DNA from: Gelidibacter sp038243395
Lineage (GTDB): Bacteria > Bacteroidota > Bacteroidia > Flavobacteriales > Flavobacteriaceae
Length of the DNA: 64,000 bases
Direction: 5' to 3'
Assembly: GCA_038243395.1 (NCBI GenBank)
Contig: JBBSRC010000005.1
Span: 1-64,000 of the forward strand
Positions 36,368-45,537 of this stretch are shown here, one piece after another. Numbering within the stretch: the first letter of the stretch is position 1; the number at the start of each line of letters is the position of its first letter. The position numbers were made by a program, and so were the translations under genes. The notes under the pieces are model-generated. The model searched no databases and was not told the DNA's origin. It saw only the letters and a list, made by a program, of their open reading frames with translations.

Positions 36368-36424
36368 TATAGTTAATTTAAACCTTCAAAAGAAAATCGA
36401 ATTGCAAAACCATTCGATTTTGAC

Positions 36425-36432
36425 TACTTTTG
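36425..36432 (+). promoter_or_regulatory. -7 box of E1 dehydrogenase gene
   Basis: TACTTTTG fits TAnnTTTG and lies 20 bp before the ATG at 36453. This makes the upstream in-frame ATG at 36402 unlikely as start. Confidence 0.55.
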
Positions 36433-36452
36433 CAATAACCAAAACGCACTTT

Positions 36453-38864
36453 ATGCAAACGACGCCAAAAACAGCCACAGACCTCTCCTTCGAAGAATTT
36501 CAATCAGAAATTTTAAGTGATTATAAAATAGCGATGACCAGCAGGGAGTGTAGCTTGTTGGGCAGACGCGAAGTTCTGACCGGAAAAGCGAAGTTTGGAA
36601 TTTTTGGAGACGGAAAAGAAGTGCCCCAATTGGCTTGGGCCAAAGTATTTAAAAATGGCGATTTTCGTTCGGGATATTACAGGGATCAAACCTTTATGAT
36701 GGCTATTGGCGCTTTGACTATCCAGCAGTTTTTCGCTGGCTTATATGGTGATCCAGACATTGACCACGACCCAATGTCGGCAGGCCGTCAAATGGGAGGC
36801 CACTTTGGCACTCATAGTTTAGATGAAAAAGGCGATTGGAAAAATCTTTTACAACAAAAAAATTCTAGCGCTGACATTTCACCTACTGCAGGACAAATGC
36901 CACGCCTTTTGGGACTTGCGCAGGCCTCTAAAATATATCGAAATGTAAAGGGCATTCACAGCCCTAAATTCTCAAATAAAGGAAATGAAGTCGCTTGGGG
37001 CACTATCGGAAACGCCAGTACCAGCGAAGGCTTATTTTTTGAAACCATAAATGCTGCTGGAGTTTTGCAGGTACCTATGGTCATTAGTATTTGGGATGAT
37101 GAGTACGGCATTTCAGTACACGCAAAACACCAAACCACCAAAGAAAATATATCGGAAATTTTAAAAGGTTTCCAACGTGATGAACACGGTAAAGGCTACG
37201 AAATTTTAAAAGTTAAGGGCTGGGATTATGTCGCACTCATTGAAACCTATCAAAAAGCTTCAAAAATTGCAAGAGAGGAACATGTTCCTGTAATGATTCA
37301 TGTTGTTGAACTTACGCAGCCACAAGGGCATTCCACTTCAGGATCTCATGAGCGTTACAAAAGTAAAGAACGTTTAGATTGGGAAATTGAACGCGATTGT
37401 ATTAAAAGAATGCGCGATTGGATTATTTCCAATAGCATTTCTACGGAAGTGGAATTGGATACCATCGATAAAAATATTAAAAAGAAAGTTAGAGAAGGCA
37501 AAAAAGCGGCTTGGGAAGACTATCAAAATCCCTTAAAAGAAGAGCAAAAGGAAGCTATTCAATTGATTACTAATTTGGCCAAATCGAGCGCCAATAAAGT
37601 ATTCATTGAACGTTTAATTACTGAATTGTCCAATATTGCCGAACCAATTAGAAAAGATATTGCGTCAGCGGTTAGAAGATCGTTGCGTTATGTGATTTCT
37701 GAGGAGTCAGCACAAAAAGATGCTGCCAACGAATGGATAAATGGCTATTTAGAGCGGATTCAGCCAAAATATAGCTCTCATTTATTTAGCCAGTCTAAAA
37801 AATCAGCATTACATATAAAGGAAGTTTTACCAACCTATGATGCATCTGCAGAAGATGTAGATGGTCGTTTGGTGCTTCGGGATAATTTTGATGCTATATT
37901 CAAAAAACATCCAGAAGCTTTGATATTTGGTGAAGATACAGGTGCAATTGGTGATGTTAACCAAGGCTTGGAAGGTTTGCAGGAAAAGTACGGAGCGCTG
38001 AGAGTTGCTGACGTAGGAATTCGTGAAGCCACCATTATGGGTCAAGGGATTGGTATGGCCATGCGCGGTTTGCGCCCAATTGCCGAAATTCAATACTTGG
38101 ACTATATCCTCTACGCGCTTCAGATTATGAGCGACGACCTGGCAACTTTACATTACAGAACCAAAGGGAAACAAAAAGCACCTGTAATTGTCCGAACAAG
38201 AGGCCATAGATTGGAAGGTATTTGGCATTCTGGATCACAATTGGGAGGTATTTTGAATTTAATTAGAGGCATTCATGTATTGGTTCCTCGAAATATGACC
38301 AAAGCTGCTGGTTTTTATAACACCCTTTTAGAATGTGATGATCCTGCATTAGTAGTCGAATGCCTAAACGGATACCGTCTTAAAGAAAAGTTACCGACTA
38401 ATTTCGGAGATTTTAAAACTCCAATTGGCGTGGTAGAAACACTTAAAATAGGTAATGATATTACCTTAGTATCCTATGGTTCCACTCTGCGTTTGGTAGA
38501 ACAAGCCGCCAAAGAATTATTAGAAGTAGGCATCAATGCAGAAGTGATCGACGTGCAGTCTTTACTTCCTTTTGATTTAAATCATGATATTGTTAAAAGC
38601 ATTGAGAAAACCAACCGATTGATGGTTATTGATGAAGATGTTCCGGGTGGTGCATCTGCTTTTATTCTCAACGAAATTTTAAATACCCAAAACGCCTACC
38701 AATACTTAGATAGTCAACCTAAAACCTTAACGGCACGTTCACACCGACCTTCTTATGGAACCGATGGCGATTATTTTTCAAAACCTTCAGTAGAAGATAT
38801 TTTTGAAAACGTATACGCCGTAATGCACGAAGTCAGTCCTGACGATTATCCGAAATTAAGATAA
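36453..38864 (+). CDS. Fused alpha/beta E1 component of a 2-oxoacid dehydrogenase
   Basis: The 803-residue protein joins the two E1 subunits of a branched-chain or related 2-oxoacid dehydrogenase in one chain. The N-terminal half (to about 380) is the TPP-binding alpha part, with YYRDQTFMMAIGA, GRQMGGHFG and GNASTSEGLFFE followed by the DDEYGIS helix. The C-terminal half (from about 470) is the beta part, with GEDTGAIGDVNQG, QYLDYILYALQ, SHRPSYGTDGDYFSKPS and the transketolase C domain. It decarboxylates a 2-oxoacid and passes the acyl group to E2. No E2 or E3 gene is adjacent. Fused E1 proteins are common in Bacteroidota. Confidence 0.92.
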   Translation: MQTTPKTATDLSFEEFQSEILSDYKIAMTSRECSLLGRREVLTGKAKFGIFGDGKEVPQLAWAKVFKNGDFRSGYYRDQTFMMAIGALTIQQFFAGLYGDPDIDHDPMSAGRQMGGHFGTHSLDEKGDWKNLLQQKNSSADISPTAGQMPRLLGLAQASKIYRNVKGIHSPKFSNKGNEVAWGTIGNASTSEGLFFETINAAGVLQVPMVISIWDDEYGISVHAKHQTTKENISEILKGFQRDEHGKGYEILKVKGWDYVALIETYQKASKIAREEHVPVMIHVVELTQPQGHSTSGSHERYKSKERLDWEIERDCIKRMRDWIISNSISTEVELDTIDKNIKKKVREGKKAAWEDYQNPLKEEQKEAIQLITNLAKSSANKVFIERLITELSNIAEPIRKDIASAVRRSLRYVISEESAQKDAANEWINGYLERIQPKYSSHLFSQSKKSALHIKEVLPTYDASAEDVDGRLVLRDNFDAIFKKHPEALIFGEDTGAIGDVNQGLEGLQEKYGALRVADVGIREATIMGQGIGMAMRGLRPIAEIQYLDYILYALQIMSDDLATLHYRTKGKQKAPVIVRTRGHRLEGIWHSGSQLGGILNLIRGIHVLVPRNMTKAAGFYNTLLECDDPALVVECLNGYRLKEKLPTNFGDFKTPIGVVETLKIGNDITLVSYGSTLRLVEQAAKELLEVGINAEVIDVQSLLPFDLNHDIVKSIEKTNRLMVIDEDVPGGASAFILNEILNTQNAYQYLDSQPKTLTARSHRPSYGTDGDYFSKPSVEDIFENVYAVMHEVSPDDYPKLR

Positions 38865-38901
38865 TTTATAAATCCAGTCATTTCCTAACATTGTTGTTTA
38901 A

Positions 38902-39276
38902 ATGAAAAATAATTTCAATGATTTTGCGCTTGCTATTTTAAGAGTGGGCTTTTCAGCAGTGATGTTAACACATGGTGTTCCCAAAATCAGCATGCTTCTT
39001 GACAATCCTTCAGGTTTTTCTGATCCTATTGGAATTGGTGCAACTGTCACACTTGTTTTGGCGATTTTAGGCGAAGTCATCGCTCCGTTATTTGTATTAA
39101 TTGGTCTAAAAACGAGAATTGCCTCAATTCCCGTTATTCTGATTATGGCGGCGGCGACCTTTGTGGTTCATGCCGATGATGCTTTTGCCATTAAGGAAAA
39201 AGCAGTCCTCTTTTTGATTGCATTTATCGTTATTGCTTTGGCCGGTCCTGGAAAATATTCTGTTGACGGTAAATAA
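38902..39276 (+). CDS. DoxX-family membrane protein
   Basis: The 124-residue protein has four hydrophobic segments and the DoxX pattern FALAILRVGFSAVMLTHG at the start and GPGKYSVDG at the end. DoxX proteins are integral inner-membrane proteins, some linked to thiosulfate:quinone oxidation or redox stress, but most are uncharacterised. It follows the E1 gene after 37 bp and precedes a hypothetical gene by 9 bp, so the three could share a transcript. Confidence 0.88.
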   Translation: MKNNFNDFALAILRVGFSAVMLTHGVPKISMLLDNPSGFSDPIGIGATVTLVLAILGEVIAPLFVLIGLKTRIASIPVILIMAAATFVVHADDAFAIKEKAVLFLIAFIVIALAGPGKYSVDGK

Positions 39277-39285
39277 TAATGTGAG

Positions 39286-39768
39286 ATGAAAGCTGTTTCA
39301 GTCGTTACAATTAAGAAAGAACTAAAGCATCGCTCTCAGGAAGAATTGCTGGAACTTTGTTTGCGTCTTTCAAAATTTAAAAAGGAAAATAAGGAACTTC
39401 TTACGTACTTATTATTTGAATCTCACGACGAATCTGGTTATAACGAAACCGTAAAAGCTGAAATAGACGAACAGTTTAAAAGTATCAATACCAACAGTTA
39501 CTTCTACATTAAGAAAAGCGTGCGTAAAATTCTTAGAAACATTAAAAAATACGCAAGATATTCTCTTAAAAAAGAAACTGAAGTGGAGCTTTTGCTGCAT
39601 TTTTGTAAAGTCTTAAAAGACTTTGAACCTTCTATATTTAAGAATGTTACGCTACTTAATATCTTTGAACGTCAAATAGTGCTTATTAAAAAGATTGTGT
39701 CAACCCTTCATGAAGATTTACAGTATGATTATCATCAAGAATTGGAGCAATTAGAAGACGCAACTTAG
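39286..39768 (+). CDS. Conserved hypothetical helical protein
   Basis: I do not recognise a named family. The 160-residue basic, almost entirely helical protein begins MKAVSVVTIKKELKHRSQEE and has leucine-rich helices throughout (LLELCLRLSKFKKENKELLT; VELLLHFCKVLKDFEPS). It lacks a signal peptide, cysteine pairs or known catalytic motifs. The 9-bp gap to the DoxX gene suggests one operon. Similar short helical proteins are found across Flavobacteriaceae without an assigned role. Confidence 0.75.
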   Translation: MKAVSVVTIKKELKHRSQEELLELCLRLSKFKKENKELLTYLLFESHDESGYNETVKAEIDEQFKSINTNSYFYIKKSVRKILRNIKKYARYSLKKETEVELLLHFCKVLKDFEPSIFKNVTLLNIFERQIVLIKKIVSTLHEDLQYDYHQELEQLEDAT

Positions 39769-39842
39769 AATACTAGAAAATCGTCTCGTTTAAAAAAACG
39801 AAATAGAAGGCACAATAAGAAAAGCACCTCCAAATTTACAAC

Positions 39843-40418
39843 ATGAATATCAAATTTTCGGGAGTATTTCTGCTGCTGCTACAAATGTCGTTAAGTGGCT
39901 TTTCAAAAACAGAATCAGAAGGCAAGACCGTATCTTAGGTTATAAATCAACAACAATCAGGTCAGGATTAATCACACCGATTCTAATTTTGGTTTTAACT
40001 TAATTATTTTTGTTTGGTGGGATATTAGAGAAACGCCTAGTCCAAACTTTTTTGGAGGCACGTTCCTCGAAATCGATAAGTCAGAAGGTGCACTTCTATT
40101 TAAAGCTTTTAAAAAGGAAAGGTTCAAGTCCTTGAAGAATTTCGGAAATTGGGTAATTACGGGATATAAATCAGGTGACACACCGAAATGGGGAGAAAGT
40201 CAAAAGTATTGTTCAAAAAAGAGTTGCCGGAATTCGCGTCCATAAGAAAAGCTTTTAAAGTCCAATTGAAGAGTGATGACAACTTTTACAACAGTTGCTA
40301 TATCGTCGTTGAAACTTTCAAGTCCTATTTATGGATTGACTTAACTTCAACAAAAGAAACCTACGACATAAATTTTAAAAAGTTAGAAATAATACTTGCA
40401 CAATTTTCAGCTCAATAA
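39843..40418 (+). pseudogene. Decayed gene for a small exported protein
   Basis: An ATG at 39843 begins a good signal peptide (MNIKFSGVFLLLLQMSLSGF) that stops at TAG after 31 codons. A second frame, open from about 39946, then encodes NFFGGTFLEIDKSEGALLFK and NFGNWVITGYKSGDTPKWGE. At a run of six A (about 40214) it shifts into the frame that ends at 40418, whose sequence (ELPEFASIRKAFKVQLKSDD) continues the same protein smoothly; a seventh A would join them. So at least two lesions are needed. I cannot name the family. Confidence 0.55.
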
Positions 40419-40424
40419 GCCAAA

Positions 40425-40460
40425 ATAAAAAACGCCAAACTTTTTAATGTGTTTGGCGTT
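40425..40460. terminator. Bidirectional terminator
   Basis: Perfect 10-bp arms AACGCCAAAC (40431-40440) and GTTTGGCGTT (40451-40460) flank a 10-nt loop. On the minus strand the stem is followed by a T-rich run, so it should end the convergent Rho_N gene transcript; on the plus strand only a short T-run follows. Confidence 0.8.
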
Positions 40461-40484
40461 TCCTAGCTTATAGAAACTTGCATA

Positions 40485-40739
40485 TCAATTATTTCTTAAG
40501 GCATGGATCAATTCGCTTTTAGTCATTGAACTTCTGCCTTTAATGTCAATTTTCTTTGCTTGTTCATAAAGTTCGCTTTTAGTACGTTCTTCATAAGGAT
40601 CGGCCTTCCCTCCTTTGCTACCAGGATTTTTTGTATTGGCTATTCTAGCGGCTTTCTCTTGACTATAACCCTTTTCTATTAACGCTTCATAGCGCGCATC
40701 ATTCTTGATACTGGGGCCATGATCTTTCGTCTTTCCCAT
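40485..40739 (-). CDS. Small Rho N-terminal-like (SAP-type) domain protein
   Basis: An 84-residue basic protein. The first half (MGKTKDHGPSIKNDARYEAL, then GYSQEKAARIANTKNPGSKG) is the conserved DUF7218-type segment. The second half (ERTKSELYEQAKKIDIKGRS, then MTKSELIHALRNN) matches the Rho termination factor N-terminal domain, which binds nucleic acid. Its role is unknown; stress-linked expression has been suggested for relatives. It is followed by a strong terminator and lies 30 bp after the PfpI gene, with which it may form an operon. Confidence 0.82.
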   Translation of the reverse strand: MGKTKDHGPSIKNDARYEALIEKGYSQEKAARIANTKNPGSKGGKADPYEERTKSELYEQAKKIDIKGRSSMTKSELIHALRNN

Positions 40740-40769
40740 AATATTTATATTTGGTTATCACGTTCAACT

Positions 40770-41330
40770 CTATGCCTGCTGTCTGCTATGCTTCCCTTCG
40801 TAAACTTCTTCAACCAACTTTGCGTTGAATGCAGGTAAATCTTCTGGAGATCTACTGGTTACTAAACCTTGATCTACCACGACTTCTTTATCTTCCCAAC
40901 TGGCTCCTGCATTGATCATATCTGTTTTAATAGATTCATACGATGTGATTTTACGACCTTTCAAGACATCGGCTTCTGCCAATAACCATGGGCCGTGGCA
41001 AATAGCTCCTACCGGCTTGTGATTTTCAAAAAAGGATTTTATAAACTTTACGGCTTTTGGATTTTTTCTTAATTTATCAGGATTGATGACGCCTCCAGGA
41101 AGCATTAATGCGTCATAATCACTTTGACTCACATCATCTAACGTTTTATCAACCGTATATTCAGGCCCCCAATTGCCATCTGTCCAAGATTTAATTTTTC
41201 CAGATTTTTCGGAAATAATATGAACTTCAGCACCTGCATTTTCCAATGCTTTTTTAGGTTCTTTCAATTCACTTTCTTCAAATCCATCAGTTGCTAAAAT
41301 GGCGACAGTTTTTTTACTTAGATTTTCCAT
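40770..41330 (-). CDS. PfpI/DJ-1 family protein (type 1 glutamine amidotransferase fold)
   Basis: The 186-residue protein begins with KKTVAILATDGFEESELKEP and has the nucleophile-elbow cysteine in GAICHGPWLLAEA, with the acid in ATDGFEESE. These are hallmarks of the PfpI subgroup, proposed as peptidases or deglycases and often induced by stress. The C-terminus has a short tail ending SRQQA. Length is typical. It precedes the Rho_N gene with a 30-bp gap; both are small stress-type genes. Confidence 0.9.
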   Translation of the reverse strand: MENLSKKTVAILATDGFEESELKEPKKALENAGAEVHIISEKSGKIKSWTDGNWGPEYTVDKTLDDVSQSDYDALMLPGGVINPDKLRKNPKAVKFIKSFFENHKPVGAICHGPWLLAEADVLKGRKITSYESIKTDMINAGASWEDKEVVVDQGLVTSRSPEDLPAFNAKLVEEVYEGKHSRQQA

Positions 41331-41686
41331 TTGATATGTTTTTAATGATTAATTATTTCATTTCCTATAATTTAAACAAAATCTGGAATGCAAACTAATC
41401 TCATGAAACCTTTAACCTAAGCTTAATATGAAATGTTAAGGAATCTTAAAGAAAATTGAAGTGGAAATTGAAGATGAAGTTGAAGTTGAAGATGAAGTTG
41501 AAATGGAAGTTGAAAGAGAAGCTGAAGTTGAAAATGCTTTTAAATCGGTTTTAAATCGGTGTTTGAGGTTTACATCTCATTTTTCATATTAACCTCAAAA
41601 CAATGTGCTTTGAGAATTTAACTTTAAACTCTAACTCTGAACTTTAACTTTGAACTTTAAAAATTAAGCTTTAAACCTATTTCAAT
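41331..41686. repeat. Intergenic low-complexity tracts
   Basis: Positions 41451-41535 are a polypurine tract built from GAAGTTGAA and GAAGATGAAGTTGAA words. Positions about 41610-41670 repeat AACTTTAAACTCTAACTCTG-like words. Similar GAAGTTGAA tracts lie at 33681-33718 and 62428-62480. No gene is seen. Confidence 0.6.
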
Positions 41687-42691
41687 CTATCTCATTATTT
41701 TTACCAGCAATTCTTTGAGCAAATCGCCTTGAGGCACAGCATTAGAACCTACACCTTTACTTTTCACATCAAATTCGCGTAAAATGGCGACTACTTCACT
41801 TACTTTTCGCATCGGAAAATTTCTGGCTGCGGTAATATATTCATTGACAAAATAAGGGTTGATCTTTAATGCTGAGGCTACATTTCGAGGAGATCTGTCT
41901 GTCATGCCATGAAAATGTAGTAATTGCGAAAAGAAATTAAATAACAAGGAAACGGTAACCACCATTGGATTATCCTTAGGGTTTTCGGCAAAATAATTCA
42001 CGATTTGATGTGCTTTTCTTATATCGCCATCGCCGATTGCTTTGCGCAATTCAAAATTATTAAAGTCTTTGCTGATTCCAATGTTCTCCTCAATGTTTTC
42101 AGGACTGATCTGCGTTCCTTTTGGTAAAATAATTTGAAGCTTATTCAGTTCATTATTAATCTTACTCAAATCAGTTCCTAAAAATTCCACAAGCATTTGG
42201 GCTGCTTTCGGAGCAATAGTATAATCCTTTGGCGCTAACACACGTCTAATCCAATCGGCCACCTGATTTTCATAAAGTTTTTTACTCTCATAAACCACCC
42301 CCATTTTATTCAGGGTTTTATAAAGTGATTTGCGTTTGTCAATCGTTTTATACTTATAATTCATTACCAAAATGGTGGAAGGTTGTGGGTTTTTGGCATA
42401 GTCCACAAGCTTTTCAATTGTCCGAGATAAATCTTGTGCTTCTTTTACAATAATGACCTGATATTCGGCCATCATCGGAAAACGCTTTGCATTCCCTACA
42501 ATGTCATCTATCGATACATCACGTCCATAAAGCACCATCTGATTAAATCCGCGTTCATCTTCTGTAAGTACATTGTCTTCAAGAAAATCTGAAATTCGAT
42601 CTATATAATAAGCCTCTTCACCCATTAAAAAATAAATAGGTTTCAACTTTCTGCTCTTAATATCAGCGACTATCTGTTTAACTTCGTCCAA
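41687..42691 (-). CDS. holA: DNA polymerase III subunit delta
   Basis: HolA is the clamp-opening subunit of the polymerase III clamp loader. The 334-residue protein has the family start (PIYFLMGEEAYYIDRISDFL), a middle part with VIIVKEAQDL and MNYKYKTIDKRKSLYKTL, and the C-terminal helical domain. Start is TTG at 42691 since no ATG fits. The gene is divergent from the HsdR-N gene, which also starts with TTG. This pairing is often conserved in Flavobacteriia. Confidence 0.92.
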   Translation of the reverse strand: MDEVKQIVADIKSRKLKPIYFLMGEEAYYIDRISDFLEDNVLTEDERGFNQMVLYGRDVSIDDIVGNAKRFPMMAEYQVIIVKEAQDLSRTIEKLVDYAKNPQPSTILVMNYKYKTIDKRKSLYKTLNKMGVVYESKKLYENQVADWIRRVLAPKDYTIAPKAAQMLVEFLGTDLSKINNELNKLQIILPKGTQISPENIEENIGISKDFNNFELRKAIGDGDIRKAHQIVNYFAENPKDNPMVVTVSLLFNFFSQLLHFHGMTDRSPRNVASALKINPYFVNEYITAARNFPMRKVSEVVAILREFDVKSKGVGSNAVPQGDLLKELLVKIMR

Positions 42692-42768
42692 AATTGGTGA
42701 TTTTTCAAAATCTCAAACACCAAAGCCCAATTATTCCTTAAGGACTTTGGTATTTAGTTATTGAAGAT

Positions 42769-42776
42769 TAACTTTG
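42769..42776 (+). promoter_or_regulatory. -7 box of HsdR-N gene
   Basis: TAACTTTG matches TAnnTTTG. The upstream TTG at 42774 lies inside this box and so cannot be the start codon, which supports the TTG at 42798. Confidence 0.55.
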
Positions 42777-42797
42777 GGATTGTCAAAATTAGAAGCC

Positions 42798-43244
42798 TTG
42801 CAACCACTCAATTTCCCAAAATTTTCGTTTCGATTCAAAAATAGCGAAAATAAAGTATCTATTTTCGACGCAGTTCGTAAAAAGTTTATCATTTTACAAC
42901 CAGAAGAATGGGTGCGCCAACACTGTGTACATTACCTAATGACTGAAAAAAAATACCCGCATTCATTGATCAATGTAGAAAAGGAATTGACCATCAACAA
43001 CTTAAAAAAACGTTATGATATTGTCGTTTTTAATACCCAAGGCGATGTCCACTTGATTGTGGAATGCAAAGCGCCACAGATTGACATTAATCAGAGCACT
43101 TTTGACCAGATTGCACGCTATAATTTAGCACTTAGGGCCACTTATTTAATGGTTACAAATGGTTTACAGCACTATTACTGCCAGATGGATTTTGAGGCTG
43201 AGAGCTATGTCTTTTTGAAGGATATACCGGAGTATGAACGATAA
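42798..43244 (+). CDS. HsdR N-terminal-domain nuclease-like protein, solitary
   Basis: With the start at TTG 42798 the protein has 148 residues. It matches the N-terminal nuclease-like domain of type I restriction HsdR subunits (type I R N domain), with a PD-(D/E)xK-like pattern: D in KKRYDIVVF, then ECKAP. No HsdS, HsdM or motor domain is nearby, and the protein is too short for a restriction enzyme. Solitary proteins of this kind beside holA are found across Flavobacteriia; their function is unknown. The acidic and lysine residues of the nuclease core look intact. Confidence 0.82.
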   Translation: MQPLNFPKFSFRFKNSENKVSIFDAVRKKFIILQPEEWVRQHCVHYLMTEKKYPHSLINVEKELTINNLKKRYDIVVFNTQGDVHLIVECKAPQIDINQSTFDQIARYNLALRATYLMVTNGLQHYYCQMDFEAESYVFLKDIPEYER

Positions 43245-43488
43245 GAAGGTAGTAGGTTTGAGCAAGGAGGTATGAGGTATGCGGTTGGTGAGAATTGCGA
43301 AATTGTGGATGACTAAGAAAGCAGGTTAAAAAATAATCAAAGGTCTGTGGAGGACGAATAGGAAGTGTTCACGACTTTGCTACATCTACGGAGAACAGGC
43401 AGTGGTCTTTTTAACAAAGCCAATTTAAAAGAAGTCTTAGTCCACATGGATATCATAATAATTTTATTAGACAGAAATAAAAAGTAAA

Positions 43489-44514
43489 ATGCGTGAATTC
43501 GTGGCTAAAGAAAAAATTGCAATTATTGTATTAAACTGGAATGGTAAAGCCTTGTTGGAAAAATTCCTTCCTTCAGTAATTTTGCATTCTGAAGATGCGA
43601 CTGTTTATGTAGCTGATAACGCTTCCACTGACGATTCTCTTGCGTTTATAAAAGCTCAATATCCGACGGTAAAAATTATTCAAAACAAAACAAATGGTGG
43701 TTATGCCAAAGGTTATAATGATGCCTTAAAACACGTTGATGAAGACATTTATTGCCTTTTAAACAGTGATGTTGAAGTAACCCAGCATTGGTTAAGTCCT
43801 ATACATAAACTCTTTCAGTCCGAACCAGAGACAGCCATTATTCAACCGAAAATTCTAGATTATAAAAATGAAAGTTACTTTGAATATGCCGGTGCCGCTG
43901 GCGGATTCATAGATAAATTTGGATATCCTTATTGCAGAGGGCGGATTTTTGATACGATTGAAAAAGATAACGGTCAATATAATGATACGACTCGGATTTT
44001 TTGGGCGTCAGGAGCTTGCTTTTTCATTAGAAAACGAGTTTTTGATAGCTTAGGTGGGTTTGACGCATCGTATTTTGCTCATATGGAAGAAATTGATTTA
44101 TGCTGGCGTGCTCATAATGCAGGATTTCTTGCTAAATATGTGGGCAGCTCAACCGTATATCATGTTGGTGGAGCCACTCTAGATTCTGCGGATCCAAAAA
44201 AGACTTATCTGAACTTTCGGAACAGCTTATTTACGTTGACGAAAAATTTACCTAAAAACGTATTTCTTATCGTTTTTACACGACTTATTTTAGACGGCTT
44301 TGCCGCTTTAAAATTTTTAACAGAATTTAAATTCAGGCATATCATTGCCATCGTAAAATCACATTATAACTTTTTTTCAAAACTCCCTGAATTGATTAAA
44401 AAACGGAAGATTCTAAGAAAAAATTATCAAGCTGACTCTACCTCATTTTACTATAATATTAAGTCGATTGTTTGGTTCTATTTCATAAAAAATCAAAGGA
44501 AATATAGACCATAA
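43489..44514 (+). CDS. Family 2 glycosyltransferase (rhamnosyltransferase-like)
   Basis: The 341-residue protein has the GT-A fold of GT2. The nucleotide-binding start is IAIIVLNWNG, followed by VADNASTDDS. The metal/acceptor region has LLNSDVEV, the base region WASGACFFIRK and GGFDASYFAHMEEIDLCWRA. A C-terminal hydrophobic segment (KNVFLIVFTRLILDGFAALK) may anchor it to the membrane. Relatives add rhamnose or other sugars to lipid-linked acceptors. It stands alone, so no pathway can be deduced. Start is ATG 43489; a GTG 12 bp later is possible. Confidence 0.9.
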   Translation: MREFVAKEKIAIIVLNWNGKALLEKFLPSVILHSEDATVYVADNASTDDSLAFIKAQYPTVKIIQNKTNGGYAKGYNDALKHVDEDIYCLLNSDVEVTQHWLSPIHKLFQSEPETAIIQPKILDYKNESYFEYAGAAGGFIDKFGYPYCRGRIFDTIEKDNGQYNDTTRIFWASGACFFIRKRVFDSLGGFDASYFAHMEEIDLCWRAHNAGFLAKYVGSSTVYHVGGATLDSADPKKTYLNFRNSLFTLTKNLPKNVFLIVFTRLILDGFAALKFLTEFKFRHIIAIVKSHYNFFSKLPELIKKRKILRKNYQADSTSFYYNIKSIVWFYFIKNQRKYRP

Positions 44515-44566
44515 TTGAAATTGTTAAATAATCTGTTAATCGTTCTTATTATTAGCGTTTTTTACA

Positions 44567-44574
44567 TATTTTTG
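44567..44574 (+). promoter_or_regulatory. -7 box of OmpA-family gene
   Basis: TATTTTTG fits TAnnTTTG and lies 36 bp upstream of the ATG at 44611. Confidence 0.5.
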
Positions 44575-44610
44575 GCAAGTTAAATTTCTAATTATTTAAT
44601 CACTACTATT

Positions 44611-45480
44611 ATGAGAAAAATCATGTTATTGAGCGTGTTTTCATTGCTCGTTTTAAGTTCATGTGTATCCAAGAAAGAATACTCAGCACTTGAAGCGAAA
44701 CAAAAAGAAACACAAGATTTATTAAATACCGCAACAGTAAAGTTAAACAGCTGCTTGTCTGAGAGAGCTACTGCAGTAGCACGTGTTGAAGGTTTACAAG
44801 AGCAATTGGCTGACATGCGCAGAACCAATTTAGATTTAATTGATACTAAAGGTAACTTAACAACCTTAACGCAAAAAGGTGCTGAGAATCTTGAAAGATC
44901 TCTAGAAAGCCTTAAAGAAAAAGATCTTAAAATTACCCGTTTGCAAGATGCATTGACCAGAAAGGACAGTGTTACTTTAGCTATTGTAACAAGTTTGAAG
45001 AAAGATGTTGGTCTTAATGATCCAGACATTCAAATCAATGTTGAAAAAGGTGTGGTTTATATCTCTATCGCTGACAAATTATTATTTCAAAGTGGAAGCT
45101 ACAACGTAACTTCAAAAGCTAAAACAATCTTAGCTAAAGTTGCAACAGTTGTAAACGGAAAACCTGATTTTGAATGTATGGTTGAAGGTCATACTGATAG
45201 CGTACCTTACAAAAAAGGTGGTGTGTTACAAGACAACTGGGATTTAAGTGTTAAACGTGCAACCTCTATTGTTAGAGTGTTGGAAGAATTAGGTGTTAAT
45301 CCAAAACAATTAATTGCTTCTGGACGTAGCGAATATGTACCTTTAGTTTCTAACGATACTGCTGAAAACAGATCAATTAACAGACGTACACGCATTTTAG
45401 TACTTCCTAAAATTGACCAATTCTACGAAATGGTTGAAAAAGAAATGAAAAATATGATTGCTGAAGACGCAAAAAGATAA
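44611..45480 (+). CDS. OmpA-family peptidoglycan-binding lipoprotein
   Basis: The 289-residue protein starts with a lipoprotein signal peptide (lipobox LSSC, Cys18). Residues about 22-125 form a coiled coil rich in glutamate and lysine. The C-terminal OmpA domain (about 145-275) has the conserved VEGHTDSVP near 190-198 and NRSINRRTRILV near the end, which bind diaminopimelate of peptidoglycan. It should tie the outer membrane to the wall, like Pal. It has its own -7 box and a strong terminator. Confidence 0.93.
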   Translation: MRKIMLLSVFSLLVLSSCVSKKEYSALEAKQKETQDLLNTATVKLNSCLSERATAVARVEGLQEQLADMRRTNLDLIDTKGNLTTLTQKGAENLERSLESLKEKDLKITRLQDALTRKDSVTLAIVTSLKKDVGLNDPDIQINVEKGVVYISIADKLLFQSGSYNVTSKAKTILAKVATVVNGKPDFECMVEGHTDSVPYKKGGVLQDNWDLSVKRATSIVRVLEELGVNPKQLIASGRSEYVPLVSNDTAENRSINRRTRILVLPKIDQFYEMVEKEMKNMIAEDAKR

Positions 45481-45504
45481 GCAATTACTCTAATACTATA
45501 AATA

Positions 45505-45537
45505 AAAAAAGCTCAACTTAACGGTTGAGCTTTTTTT
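45505..45537 (+). terminator. Intrinsic terminator after OmpA gene
   Basis: GCTCAAC (45511-45517) and GTTGAGC (45524-45530) with a TTAACG loop, preceded by a run of A and followed by seven T. The A/T flanks extend the stem, so it could work on both strands. Confidence 0.92.
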
